From contig NZ_FNHS01000015.1 in the NCBI RefSeq assembly GCF_900103445.1, positions 1 to 64,000 on the forward strand: 64,000 nucleotides of DNA, in the 5' to 3' direction. Source of the DNA: Methylobacterium phyllostachyos (GTDB taxonomy: Bacteria; Pseudomonadota; Alphaproteobacteria; Rhizobiales; Beijerinckiaceae). The notes beneath the pieces are model-generated. The model had not been told where the DNA came from, ran no database searches, and saw nothing but the letters and a program-made list of their open reading frames with translations. Position numbers and translations under genes: made by a program. How positions within the stretch are numbered: the stretch's first letter is position 1; each line of letters starts with the position of its first letter. This document shows positions 1 to 8,737 of this stretch, piece by piece.

Positions 1-398
<398 letters not shown>

Positions 399-708
399 GA
401 TTCCCATTCCTGCGGCGGGGACCACGTGGGCACCCCGGATCCTGATCGGCCGCCCCGAACTTCGGACAGGGGCGCAAAACGCGGTTCGCTTAGAGGGTCG
501 GCCGCCTCGGATCAAGCTCCGGCACGCGCGAGGCCCCCGCGGGCTCACCGACTGTCAAGCCACCTGATCGAGTCTTGCGCATGGAATTACCAATCCGCAG
601 AAATCCAGTGGACACTTTCAGGTCACAGTGTGGCTTGGGAGGCATAGCGGTATCAATGCGGCCGAGCTTAAATGCGTCCAACAACGCACAAGCCCGGACC
701 CCGCCACC
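399..708. other. Divergent leader region between tuf and the porin
   Basis: These 310 bases separate two divergent genes and should hold both promoters. A TTGACA hexamer is present on the minus strand at 553-558, facing tuf, but no convincing -10 lies at the right distance, so it is only a possible -35. The segment at about 560-660 is less GC-rich than its surroundings. No RNA gene or credible small ORF was seen. Confidence 0.4.
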
Positions 709-1572
709 ATGATGAAGAAGCTCCTCCTCGCGACGGCCGCCACCGCACTGGTTACGACAGCTGCCTCGGCCGCCGACCTGCCGCGCCGCGCCGCGCCGCC
801 GCCGGTCTTCACGCCGGTGCCGGTCTTCACGTGGACGGGCTTCTACGCCGGTCTCGAGTCGGCCTACACCTTCACGGATCGCGAGCGCATCACCACCGCG
901 GGTGTCCTACCGGGCAACGCCAACAACGTGGCGCTCGGCCGTCGCCCGATCCTGACCTCGACCTCGCAGGACGGCTTCGCCAACATCGGCGGCACCGCTG
1001 GCTACAACTACCAGTTCACGCCGGGCTCCGGCATCGTGGTCGGCGTCGCCAACAGCATCGACTGGACGGACATCACCAAGAACCGGGTCGTGCTCGGCAC
1101 CGGCAATGTCGCGGGCGGTGCGCCGAACATCAGCCAGTTCCGCCAGAGCCTCGACTGGCTCGGCACCCTGACGGGCCGCGTCGGCTACGCGTTCGACCGG
1201 GTCCTGGTCTACGGGATGGGCGGCCTCGCCTACGGCAACGTCTTCCACGATGCCAACTTCTACACCCCCGGCGGCGCCCTGCAGTTCGCCGGCCGCTACG
1301 ACGACTTCAAGACCGGCTTCGCCTATGGCGGCGGCATCGAGTTCGCGCTGCCCACCGACAGCTTCCTGAACACCTTCGCGCTCGGCCGCTACCTCGGTAT
1401 CAAGTACGACGCCATCACGGTGAAGGCCGAGTACCTGCATTACGATCTCGGTAGCCAGAGCGTGCTGGTCGCCGCCGTCCCGGGTGTCGGCACCGGCTCG
1501 TACATCTCGCGCTTCCGCACGGAAGGCAGCATCGTTCGCGCTGGCTTCAACTACAAGTTCGGCGGCTTCTAG
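709..1572 (+). CDS. Omp25/RopB-type outer-membrane beta-barrel protein
   Basis: 287-residue outer-membrane porin-like protein of the family abundant in Hyphomicrobiales. The frame is open from further upstream, but the ATG at 709 begins the signal peptide MMKKLLLATAATALVTTAASA, cleaved before ADLPRRA, so this start was chosen. The mature chain begins with the family signature W-T-G-F-Y-A-G near residue 45, alternates short amphipathic strands, and ends in KFGGF with a C-terminal aromatic residue as expected for BamA-assembled barrels. The likely role is structural or surface protection. It is a single gene with a strong hairpin terminator just downstream. Confidence 0.88.
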   Translation: MMKKLLLATAATALVTTAASAADLPRRAAPPPVFTPVPVFTWTGFYAGLESAYTFTDRERITTAGVLPGNANNVALGRRPILTSTSQDGFANIGGTAGYNYQFTPGSGIVVGVANSIDWTDITKNRVVLGTGNVAGGAPNISQFRQSLDWLGTLTGRVGYAFDRVLVYGMGGLAYGNVFHDANFYTPGGALQFAGRYDDFKTGFAYGGGIEFALPTDSFLNTFALGRYLGIKYDAITVKAEYLHYDLGSQSVLVAAVPGVGTGSYISRFRTEGSIVRAGFNYKFGGF

Positions 1573-1614
1573 TCCTTACAGCACAGCCTGGGACGCCGAT
1601 CCCGGGCGACGAAT

Positions 1615-1647
1615 GGGCGCGCGCCGGATCCGGCCCGCGCCCTTTTT
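1615..1647 (+). terminator. Rho-independent terminator of the porin gene
   Basis: A long GC stem (GGGCGCG at 1615-1621 pairing with CGCGCCC at 1636-1642, around the inner palindrome GCCGGATCCGGC and one C-C mismatch) is followed at once by five T residues. It lies 43 bases after the porin stop. Confidence 0.85.
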
Positions 1648-1674
1648 CATGGCTGTGCCTTTTTCATGGCTGTG
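1641..1674 (+). repeat. 17-bp perfect tandem duplication behind the terminator
   Basis: The 17-mer CCTTTTTCATGGCTGTG occurs twice back to back (1641-1657 and 1658-1674). It duplicates the terminator T tract. Probably a slippage product without a function of its own. Confidence 0.8.
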
Positions 1675-1713
1675 GACGTTAGACACGGTTTCCGATTGCC
1701 GATTTTCGGCCGG

Positions 1714-1806
1714 CCGTCTTTGCGAGCGAATCGAAGCTATCCAGCGGCGCCAGACCCATCGAAGTCGCGCCGCCCCGGGGTCACTTCGCTACGCTCGTGA
1801 TGACAT
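1714..1806. repeat. Intergenic palindromic repeat, family A (copy 1)
   Basis: About 90 bp with imperfect inverted ends: CTTTGCGAGCG at the left and CGCTCGTGATGACATCA at the right. Related copies stand at 13330-13422 and 61222-61312. All three lie between genes. This copy separates the convergent porin and phnN genes. Confidence 0.65.
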
Positions 1807-1838
1807 CACGGATGCTCGGAAGCCGCGCCTAGGGCGAT

Positions 1839-2369
1839 TCAACAGGCGCACAGATGCGCGATGAGCTGCGCGGCGCCGGCCTCCGGCACACCGACGTTGA
1901 GGATTCGGAGATCCGCCTCGACCGCCACCTCCCGCGCCAGCCGTGCGGCGAGGTCGCCGTCCTCGGCCCGGCCCCTTGCGGCGAGCCGCCGCATCAGGAT
2001 CGCGGGCGGCGCGGTGATCTCCACGACGCTCACGGGCCGGCCGGCGGCGCGGGCCTGCGCGACGACCCGACGCGAAACATTGCAGACCACCACATGGCCC
2101 GCCGCCGCCAGACGGCCGGCCTCCGCCGGGATGGCGTAGCCGAGGCCGTGGGCGTGCCAGTGCAGGGTGAAGCGCCCCGCCGCGCAGCCTGCCGCGAAGG
2201 CGGCCGCGTCGATCTCGTCGTTGTCCTCGTCCGCCGAGGGGGGACGCGTCACGAGGCGGCGCGGGAACACGTAGCGGGAATCGTCGGCCAAAGCCGCCCG
2301 AGCCAGCCGGATCAGCGTGTCCTTGCCGGCCCCGCTCGGGCCGACGACGAGGACGAGGCAGCCCGCCAT
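1839..2369 (-). CDS. phnN: Ribose 1,5-bisphosphate phosphokinase PhnN
   Basis: 176-residue kinase that converts ribose 1,5-bisphosphate, made by the C-P lyase pathway, into PRPP. The N-terminus carries a P-loop GPSGAGKD (residues about 10-17) in a guanylate-kinase-like fold, followed by the conserved VTRPPS segment. It is the last gene of the phnG-N operon; its ATG shares one base with the phnM stop codon, a sign of translational coupling. A family A repeat follows in the convergent space. Confidence 0.92.
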   Translation of the reverse strand: MAGCLVLVVGPSGAGKDTLIRLARAALADDSRYVFPRRLVTRPPSADEDNDEIDAAAFAAGCAAGRFTLHWHAHGLGYAIPAEAGRLAAAGHVVVCNVSRRVVAQARAAGRPVSVVEITAPPAILMRRLAARGRAEDGDLAARLAREVAVEADLRILNVGVPEAGAAQLIAHLCAC

Positions 2370-3505
2370 CAGGCGACCCGCCGGCCGGTGCGCCAGACCT
2401 CACGGACCACCGGTACACCCTCAGCCAGTTGAACCCGCACGAGATCGGCCCGCAATCCGGGCGCCAGGGCGCCGCGGTCGGATAAGCCCGTGGCTTTGGC
2501 AGGGTTCGCCGTCACCGTGGCGAGCGCCTCCGGCAGGGTGATGGCGGGCGCCTGCTGGGGGAGCAGAAAGGCCGCCATCAGAAGGCTCGCCGGCACGTAG
2601 TCCGAGGACAGGATGTCGAGATGGCCGGCCTCGGCCAGCGCCAGGGCCGCGACGTTGCCCGAATGCGAGCCGCCGCGGATCAGGTTCGGCGCGCCCATCA
2701 TCACGGTGAGGCCCTGGCCGTGGGCGGCCTCGGCCGCCTCCCGGGTGGTGGGGAACTCGGCGAGCCGCACGCCCTCGCCGACCGCCAGCGCGACATCGGC
2801 CAGGGTGGTGTCGTCGTGGCTCGCCAGCGGGATATTCATCTCGCGGGCGAACTGGACGAGGGCCGGGCGGTTCTGCGCGTTGAGCGCCTTGCCGTCGCGG
2901 ATCTTGCGCTCGGTGTTGGCGCGGATCTCCTCCATGGGCCGTCCGCCGCGGGTGGCGTAGGTGTAGTACTTCTCCATGTCGCGGAACTGCCGCTGGCCCG
3001 GCGTGTGGTCCATCAGCGAGATCAGACCCACGGGGTAGCGGGCGGTGAAGGACGCCACCGTGTCGAGCACGTCCGCGGAGGGCAGCTCGCAGCGCAGATG
3101 CGTGAAGTGCTCGGCCCGGAACAGGTCCTGGGTGCGGGCGGTGTCGATGGCGCCTGCGAGCTGCTGCAGCTCGGAGCCGAGGCCGCTGCCATCCGGATCG
3201 CTGCCGGCGCGGAGCGAGTCGAACACCGTCGTGATGCCCGAGGCCGTGATCTGCGCGTCATAGGCCAGGACCGCGCCGAGCGGATGCCAGCGGACTTTGG
3301 GGCGCGGCGCGTAGTGGCTCTCCAGATGGTCGGTGTGCAGCTCGATCAGCCCGGGGATCAGGTGATCACCGCCGAAATCGAGGCCCCGGACGGGCGGACG
3401 GCCCTCGCCGATCTCCACGATCGCCCCGTCGGACACGGCGAGCCAGCCGTGCTGGACCCGGTCGGGCAGGACCAGGGTCGCGTTCTCGATGATGAAGTCG
3501 TCCAT
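2369..3505 (-). CDS. phnM: Alpha-D-ribose 1-methylphosphonate 5-triphosphate diphosphatase PhnM
   Basis: 378-residue amidohydrolase-superfamily enzyme that removes pyrophosphate from ribose 1-methylphosphonate 5-triphosphate before C-P cleavage. It carries the metal-site motif LIELHTDHLESH near residue 55, LMDHTPGQRQF in the middle and ASHDDTT in the second half, all PhnM hallmarks. The open frame continues upstream through phnL sequence, but the ATG at 3503-3505 starts the canonical MDDFIIENATLVLPDRV. It lies 11 bases after phnL and overlaps phnN by one base. Confidence 0.95.
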   Translation of the reverse strand: MDDFIIENATLVLPDRVQHGWLAVSDGAIVEIGEGRPPVRGLDFGGDHLIPGLIELHTDHLESHYAPRPKVRWHPLGAVLAYDAQITASGITTVFDSLRAGSDPDGSGLGSELQQLAGAIDTARTQDLFRAEHFTHLRCELPSADVLDTVASFTARYPVGLISLMDHTPGQRQFRDMEKYYTYATRGGRPMEEIRANTERKIRDGKALNAQNRPALVQFAREMNIPLASHDDTTLADVALAVGEGVRLAEFPTTREAAEAAHGQGLTVMMGAPNLIRGGSHSGNVAALALAEAGHLDILSSDYVPASLLMAAFLLPQQAPAITLPEALATVTANPAKATGLSDRGALAPGLRADLVRVQLAEGVPVVREVWRTGRRVA

Positions 3506-3516
3506 CGTGTCGGTCC

Positions 3517-4224
3517 TCAGGCTGCCCGGGCTTGCGGCGCGAAGCGGGTGACGTCGACCACCCGGGTCGCCACAGCGTCGCGCATCTCGCTGTCGTGGAA
3601 GATGCCGAGCACACCGGAACCGCCCTGAAGCTTCTCGCGCACGAGTTCGGCCACCACGGCGCGGTTCTGCGCGTCCAGGGAGGCGGTGGGCTCGTCGAGG
3701 AGGAGCAGCGGCCGGTCGGCGATCAGCCCGCGGGCGATGTTGACCCGCTGCTGCTCTCCGCCTGAGAAAGTCGCGGGGGGCAGGCTCCAGAGCCGCTCGG
3801 GCAGGTTGAGCCGGGTGAGCAGGTCCTGGGCACGCCCCCGCGCAGCTGCCTCGGACAGGCCGCCCTCGCGGCCGGCGGCCTCGACCACGTCGAGGGCCGG
3901 GACCCGCGGGATCACCCGCAGGAACTGCGAGACGTAGGCGATGACCCGCGCCCGCAGCGCCAGCACCACCCGCGGATCGGCCCTGACGACGTCCACCACG
4001 GCCTCGCCGTCGCGGACCAGGATGGCGCCGGCGTCGCAGCGGTAATTGCCGTAGGCCATCTTCAGGAGCGAGGATTTTCCCGCACCGGACGGGCCGCCGA
4101 GCACCACGCACTCGCCGGGCTCCACGGAAAGGCTTACGCCGCCCACAACCGGCAGCACGACACCGTCGCGCAGGTGCAGGGTGAAGCTCTTGGCAACGTT
4201 CTCGAAGGTCAGGAGCGCGGTCAT
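3517..4224 (-). CDS. phnL: C-P lyase core-complex ABC protein PhnL
   Basis: 235-residue ABC-type ATPase associated with the C-P lyase core (PhnGHIJ) together with PhnK. Walker A GGPSGAGKSS is near residue 45, the signature FSGGEQQRVNIARG near 150 and Walker B LLLLDEPTASLD near 175, with a switch His in FHDSE. There are no membrane segments, as expected for a non-transport ABC subunit. The start overlaps the phnK stop by four bases (ATGA). Confidence 0.94.
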   Translation of the reverse strand: MTALLTFENVAKSFTLHLRDGVVLPVVGGVSLSVEPGECVVLGGPSGAGKSSLLKMAYGNYRCDAGAILVRDGEAVVDVVRADPRVVLALRARVIAYVSQFLRVIPRVPALDVVEAAGREGGLSEAAARGRAQDLLTRLNLPERLWSLPPATFSGGEQQRVNIARGLIADRPLLLLDEPTASLDAQNRAVVAELVREKLQGGSGVLGIFHDSEMRDAVATRVVDVTRFAPQARAA

Positions 4225-4994
4225 GCGGCGAGCACCGAGGCGACGAGGAGCTGGGTGTAGGCGTGCTCGGGATCGTCGAGCACCCGATCGGTGAGGCCGG
4301 CCTCGATCACGCGGCCGGCCCGCATGACCATGATCCGGTGCGAGAGGAGCCGCGCCACCGCGAGATCATGGGTGACGATGATCACCGCGAGGCCGAGTTC
4401 GGCCGAGAGCCGGCGAATCAGGTCGAGGAGCCGCGCCTGGACCGAGACGTCGAGGCCCGAGGTCGGCTCGTCCATCAGCACCAGGCGGGGGCCGGTGACG
4501 AGGTTGCGGGCGATCTGCAGCCGCTGGCGCATGCCGCCGGAGAACCGCGTCGGCGGGTCGTCGATCCGGTCGGCGGCGATCTCGACGCGGCCGAGCCAAT
4601 CGAGGGCCTGGGCGCGGATCCGGCCGTAATGGCGCTCCCCGAGCCCCATCAGCCGCTCGCCGACATTGCCACCGGCCGAGACGGCCATGCGCAGGCCCTG
4701 GGCCGCATCCTGGCGGACGAACCCCCACTCGGTGCGCATCAGCGCCCGGCGCCCGGCCTCGCTCAAGGTGCCGAGGTCGCGCAGCGTGCCGTCACGCATC
4801 CGGTAGGCAACCGTCCCGGAATCCGGGGCCAGCTCCGTGGCGATGAGGGAGAGCAGCGTCGACTTGCCGGAGCCGGATTCACCCACGATCGCCAAGACCT
4901 CGCCGGGCACGAGGTCGAACGACACGTCGGCGCAGGCGAGGCGGTCCCCGTAGCGCTTGGTCAGGCCGCGGACCTGAAGCAGCGGCTCGCTCAT
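4221..4994 (-). CDS. phnK: C-P lyase ABC protein PhnK
   Basis: 257-residue ABC ATPase that docks on the C-P lyase core. Walker A is GESGSGKSTLL, the signature FSGGMRQRLQIARN and Walker B LVLMDEPTSGLDVSVQ, the peptide/nickel-like subtype to which PhnK belongs. The longer open frame starts in the GNAT gene; the ATG at 4992-4994 (MSEPLLQVRGLTKRYGD) fits the family and overlaps the preceding stop by four bases. Confidence 0.94.
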   Translation of the reverse strand: MSEPLLQVRGLTKRYGDRLACADVSFDLVPGEVLAIVGESGSGKSTLLSLIATELAPDSGTVAYRMRDGTLRDLGTLSEAGRRALMRTEWGFVRQDAAQGLRMAVSAGGNVGERLMGLGERHYGRIRAQALDWLGRVEIAADRIDDPPTRFSGGMRQRLQIARNLVTGPRLVLMDEPTSGLDVSVQARLLDLIRRLSAELGLAVIIVTHDLAVARLLSHRIMVMRAGRVIEAGLTDRVLDDPEHAYTQLLVASVLAA

Positions 4995-5467
4995 AGGTTC
5001 ACCTCGGCGGCGTCGGGCGTGAAGGGGGGATCGAGGCGGAAGCTGTAGCCGTAGCGCTCGAAGCCGAGGCGCTCGTAGAAGACATGCGCCGGCTTGGCGT
5101 CGACGTTCGACGACAAAGCGAGCTTGTAGCAGCCCCGCGCCTGGGCGAGGCGGAATGCCTCGTGCATCATCGCCCGGCCGAGACCGCCGCCGCGATGTCC
5201 GGACGCGACCACGACGCTCTCGACCAGCGCCGAGGGCATGCCCCAATGGGCGATGTTGTCGAGGATGATGAGGCAGAAGGTGCCGACGATCGCACCACCG
5301 ACCTCGGCCACGTAGAGCCCGTAATCGGGATAGGCCGTCTCAAGCCGGTCGAGCAGCGCCTCGGCCTGCTCCAGGGTCGCCACCCGCCCGCTGTTCAGCT
5401 CTCCATAGAGGTCGAGGACAACCGGGAGGTCGGGCTTCCCGGCCCGGCGGACCGTGAGTTCCGTCAT
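4991..5467 (-). CDS. GNAT-family N-acetyltransferase inside the phn operon (PhnO-like by context)
   Basis: 158-residue GNAT protein. The acetyl-CoA motif A is visible as VVVASGHRGGGLGRAMM (residues about 90-106), followed by FYERLGF near the end. It sits between phnJ and phnK with four-base overlaps on both sides, so it is translated with the C-P lyase genes. PhnO of E. coli acetylates aminoalkylphosphonates and is also a short GNAT; the position suggests the same job here, but identity with PhnO is inferred, and a general GNAT cannot be excluded. Confidence 0.8.
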   Translation of the reverse strand: MTELTVRRAGKPDLPVVLDLYGELNSGRVATLEQAEALLDRLETAYPDYGLYVAEVGGAIVGTFCLIILDNIAHWGMPSALVESVVVASGHRGGGLGRAMMHEAFRLAQARGCYKLALSSNVDAKPAHVFYERLGFERYGYSFRLDPPFTPDAAEVNL

Positions 5468-6549
5468 ATCGCGTCCCCCGTGCCGAGATGGCCGTCCGCG
5501 CGGCGCCCCTCGCAATGGTCGGTGTCCGAGCAGACGAACATCCGCCGGCCCGCATCGTCGAGCAGCATCTCGTCGAGATAGACGCCCTCGGCCCCGCACA
5601 GGGCGCAGGGATGGTCGAAGTGCTGCACCCGGAACGGGTGGTCCTCGAAGTCGAGGCTGCGGACCCGCGTGTAGGGTGGCACCGCGTAGATCCGCCGCTC
5701 GCGCCCCGCGCCGAAGAGCTGGAGGGCGGGGCAGTCGTCCATCTTGGGGTTGTCGAATTTCGGCGTCGGCGAGGGGTCCATCACGTAGCGGCCCGCGACC
5801 TCCACCGGGTAGGCGTAGGTGGTGGCGATGTGCCCGTGGCGGCTGATGTCCTCGTAGAGCTTCACGTGCATGGCGCCGTATTCGGCGAGCGCATGGAGTT
5901 GCCGGGTCTCGGTCTCGCGCGGCTCGAGGTAGCGCAGGGGCTCGGGGATCGGCACCTGATAGACCAGGGTCTGGCCCTCGGTGAGCGGCGTCTCGGGGAT
6001 GCGGTGGCGGGTCTGGATCACCGTCGCCTCGGTTGTGCGGGTGGTGGTGGCGACGCCGGAGGTCTTGGCGAAGAAGCGGCGGATCGAGACCGCGTTGGTG
6101 GTGTCGTCGGCGCCCTGGTCGATGACCTTGAGCACGTCCGAGCGGCCGAGGATCGCGGCCGTCACCTGCACGCCGCCGGTGCCCCAGCCGTAGGGCATCG
6201 GCATCTCGCGGGAGGCGAAGGGCACCTGATAGCCCGGCACCGCGATCCCCTTGAGGATCGCCCGGCGGATCATCCGCTTCGTGCCCTCGTCGAGATAGGC
6301 GAAGTTGTAGCCGGATTGCGGGGCGGCCGTGCGTTCTGCATCCCCTCGCCCCGCTTGCGGGGAGAGGGTTTCGACGACCTCGTCGTCGGCGAAACGAGGC
6401 GGCAGCCGAAGGTGAGGGGGTGGTGACGGAGGAGTCTCACCCGGACAGTTCCCCTCACCCTCGCCCTGCGGGCTCACCGCGTCGACGACGAGGTCGCCGC
6501 GATCCTCACCCCGCGTGCGGGGAGAGGGGAAGGTATGCGTCGCGCTCAT
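5464..6549 (-). CDS. phnJ: C-P lyase catalytic subunit PhnJ with an N-terminal repeat-derived insertion
   Basis: Radical-SAM enzyme that cleaves the carbon-phosphorus bond of ribose 1-methylphosphonate 5-phosphate. The catalytic body is intact: SGYNFAYLDEGTKRMIRRA, the active-site Gly in VPGYQVPF, DQGADDTTNAVSIR, ETRQLHALAEYG, and the Cys set C-A-L-C...C-SDTDH-C that holds the Fe-S cluster and the catalytic Cys. At 361 residues it is about 70 longer than usual. The excess is residues about 4-69, encoded by a palindromic repeat (6342-6539) placed between the first few residues and SGYNF. The ATG at 6547-6549 overlaps the phnI stop (ATGA), and no other start codon lies between the repeat and SGYNF, so translation must pass through it. 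Confidence 0.93.
   Translation of the reverse strand: MSATHTFPSPRTRGEDRGDLVVDAVSPQGEGEGNCPGETPPSPPPHLRLPPRFADDEVVETLSPQAGRGDAERTAAPQSGYNFAYLDEGTKRMIRRAILKGIAVPGYQVPFASREMPMPYGWGTGGVQVTAAILGRSDVLKVIDQGADDTTNAVSIRRFFAKTSGVATTTRTTEATVIQTRHRIPETPLTEGQTLVYQVPIPEPLRYLEPRETETRQLHALAEYGAMHVKLYEDISRHGHIATTYAYPVEVAGRYVMDPSPTPKFDNPKMDDCPALQLFGAGRERRIYAVPPYTRVRSLDFEDHPFRVQHFDHPCALCGAEGVYLDEMLLDDAGRRMFVCSDTDHCEGRRADGHLGTGDAI
6342..6539. repeat. Palindromic repeat, family B, inserted in frame in phnJ
   Basis: 198 bp (66 codons, so frame-neutral) bounded by inverted CCCCTCGCCCCGC...GCGGGGAGAGG arms: 6342-6368 on the left and 6514-6539 on the right, with internal GGTGAGGGGG / CCCCTCACCC complementarity. The same style of element stands at 33247-33373 and 58093-58266, both mainly outside genes. 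Here it is translated as a Pro/Arg/Gly/Glu-rich, probably disordered peptide. Confidence 0.8.
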
Positions 6550-7652
6550 TCCGCGGCCTCCTGCATCTCAACGGTTTCGGACTTCCGCTCGAACTCGGTG
6601 CGTAGCCGGCGAACCAGTTCCAGTTCCGCCTGGAAGTCGACGTAGTGGGGCAGCTTCAGGTGCTCGACGAAGCCGGTCGCCTGGAGGCTGTCGCAATGGG
6701 CGAGCACGAATTCCTGGTCCTGGGCCGGGCTCGTCACCGGCTCGCCGAGCTCCTCGGCGCGCAGCGCCCGGTCCACCAGCGCCATCGCCATCGCCTTGCG
6801 CTCGCTCTGCCCGAAGCTCAGCCCGTAGCCCCGGGTGAACTGAGGCGGCGCGGCGCCCGAACCCTTGAACTGGTTGACCATCTGGCACTCGGTGAGCTGC
6901 ACACGGCCGAGCGGCACCGCGAAACCCAGCTCCTCGGGCACGAATTCGACCGCGACCTCGCCAACCCGGATCTCGCCCACGAACGGGTGGGTGCGGCCGT
7001 AGCCGCGCTGGGTCGAGTAGGCGAGGCCGAGCACGAAGCCCTCGTCGCCCCGGGCGAGCGCCTGGAGGCGCAGGGCCCGGTCGGCGGGGTAATCCACCGG
7101 CTCGCGGGTGAGATCGCCGACGGGGGCGCCCTCGTCCGGCGGAGAGGCCTCGATCAACCCGTCCTGGGCAAGCATGTCGGTGACCCGCGGGCAAAGCGCG
7201 GCATCGACGCGGGGCTCGGCCTCGGCGGCGGGCTCGATGTCGCCCTCGGCGGCCAACGTGAAATCGATCAGCCGGTGCGTGTAGTCGAAGGTCGGTCCGA
7301 GCACCTGCCCGCCCGGCAGATCCTTGAAGGTTGCGGAGATCCGGCGCTCGACCGCCATGGCGCCCGTGTCGACCGGCACGGAGGCACCGAAGCGGGGCAG
7401 CGTCGTCCGGAAGGCACGAACCAGAAAGACCGCCTCGACCACGTCGCCGCGGGCCTGCTTGAGTGCCAAAGCGGCGAGATCGGGATCGTAGAGCGAGCCT
7501 TCGGTCATCACCCGATCGACCAGCAGCGCCATCTGCGCGCGGATCTGCGCCACGGACAGCTCGGGCACGGCGGGATCGCCCCGGCGCACCTCGGCAAGCA
7601 GCCGGTGGGCGTTGTCGATGGCGGCTTCGCCGCCCTTCACAGCCACGTACAT
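6546..7652 (-). CDS. phnI: C-P lyase core subunit PhnI
   Basis: 368-residue core-complex protein needed to attach the phosphonate to C1 of the ribose of ATP, releasing adenine. It begins MYVAVKGGEAAIDNAHRLL and holds the conserved stretches LSVAQIRAQMALLVDRVMTEGSLYD, QRGYGRTHPFVGEIR and ECQMVNQFKG. Length and motifs are normal. The stop overlaps the phnJ start; the gap after phnH is three bases. Confidence 0.96.
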   Translation of the reverse strand: MYVAVKGGEAAIDNAHRLLAEVRRGDPAVPELSVAQIRAQMALLVDRVMTEGSLYDPDLAALALKQARGDVVEAVFLVRAFRTTLPRFGASVPVDTGAMAVERRISATFKDLPGGQVLGPTFDYTHRLIDFTLAAEGDIEPAAEAEPRVDAALCPRVTDMLAQDGLIEASPPDEGAPVGDLTREPVDYPADRALRLQALARGDEGFVLGLAYSTQRGYGRTHPFVGEIRVGEVAVEFVPEELGFAVPLGRVQLTECQMVNQFKGSGAAPPQFTRGYGLSFGQSERKAMAMALVDRALRAEELGEPVTSPAQDQEFVLAHCDSLQATGFVEHLKLPHYVDFQAELELVRRLRTEFERKSETVEMQEAAE

Positions 7653-7655
7653 GGC

Positions 7656-8249
7656 TCAGGCCTCCGTCACCGTGGTGGAGCGTGGCAGCCCGGCGACGCG
7701 GCCGGGCGCGGTGAGGATCAGATCGACCCCGAGGGGGAAATCCGCGCGGTTCGCGGCCAGCTGCCCGACGAAGCCGTCTGGCAGAGGCGTCGGCGCCATC
7801 CGGACGGCACCCCGAATGCCCGGGCCGGTGAGATGCAGCCCCTCCCCCACGGTGATCGCGTCGAGGGCCAGCACCAGCGTGGTGGAGGTGTCCGGATAGG
7901 CTGGCGTGCCGGGGGCGAAGCGACCGAGCGGCGGGCAGCGCGCGGGATCGCGGACCAGCGCGAAGGCCGCCCGGGCCGGGTCATCGGTGAGCGGCGCCCC
8001 GGTATGGAAGCGCAGGTAGGCGGCGACCTCCGGCGCTTCGGCCAGAGGAGGGTCGAGCCAGACCGGCGTGTCGGCATCGGTGAGCGTCAAGGCGATAGCG
8101 GCGAGTTCCGGCGTAAGCGGCGCTGGCGGCTGCAGGCCGGGGGCAAGGGGCCGGACGAGACCGGGCCGGGCGAGGGCCTCCATCACGGCGCGGAACGTCG
8201 CCTGCGCATCATGGACCGGATCGGCGAAACCGGGTGCAAGCATAGTCAA
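7656..8249 (-). CDS. phnH: C-P lyase core subunit PhnH
   Basis: 197-residue member of the C-P lyase core complex (PhnG2H2I2J2). Features expected of PhnH are seen: an N-terminal PGFADPVHDAQATFRAVMEALARPG, an acidic central part, and a C-terminal PLGVDLILTAPGRVAGLPRST. The ATG at 8247-8249 overlaps the phnG stop by four bases; ATG at 8241-8243 (MLAPGF) is a possible alternative. Confidence 0.94.
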   Translation of the reverse strand: MTMLAPGFADPVHDAQATFRAVMEALARPGLVRPLAPGLQPPAPLTPELAAIALTLTDADTPVWLDPPLAEAPEVAAYLRFHTGAPLTDDPARAAFALVRDPARCPPLGRFAPGTPAYPDTSTTLVLALDAITVGEGLHLTGPGIRGAVRMAPTPLPDGFVGQLAANRADFPLGVDLILTAPGRVAGLPRSTTVTEA

Positions 8250-8716
8250 TCCTCCCCGCGGGCGAGGGTCAGGAAGTCGACGCGCGTCGCGGCGGTATGG
8301 CGGGCCGCTCGTGCGCGGGCCGCCTCGGTCCGTCGGGCGACCGGGGCCAGGGCCGCCTCGACCCGATCGCGCCGGGCGGGATCCTGCCAGAGGGCGTCGA
8401 GGATCGCGGCGAGCCGCGCCTTCGTGCGGTCGCGGCCGAGGTGATAGGCAAAACCGCTGGTCCCGTCTGCGAGGCGGATGGCGGCGCGGGTCACGCTGAC
8501 CTCGCCGAGGTTGAACGGCCGCCCGTCGCCGCCAATCCGACCCGTGGCCATCACGAGCCCGGTCTCCGGGGCACGGAGATTTTCGGTCGCGGGCGACCCG
8601 AGCGCCGTCAGCGCGGCCGCGAGATCGTCGCGGTTGGCGTTTGCGCAGAGCGCCATCACGGCCTGCCGGTCGGCGACCGCGTGGTCAGGGGCCGGTCCTG
8701 TCGGGTCAGGGGCCAT
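8246..8716 (-). CDS. phnG: C-P lyase core subunit PhnG
   Basis: 156-residue first gene of the C-P lyase operon. PhnG forms the core complex with PhnH, PhnI and PhnJ. The segment GLVMATGRIGGDGRPFNLGEVSVTRAAIRL, with Y-H-L-G-R-D further on, is typical. Upstream, between it and divergent phnF, are a Pho-box-like element (8777-8794) and an inverted repeat (8738-8759). Confidence 0.94.
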   Translation of the reverse strand: MAPDPTGPAPDHAVADRQAVMALCANANRDDLAAALTALGSPATENLRAPETGLVMATGRIGGDGRPFNLGEVSVTRAAIRLADGTSGFAYHLGRDRTKARLAAILDALWQDPARRDRVEAALAPVARRTEAARARAARHTAATRVDFLTLARGED

Positions 8717-8737
8717 CGCGAATCCCTCGCTTGCGTG

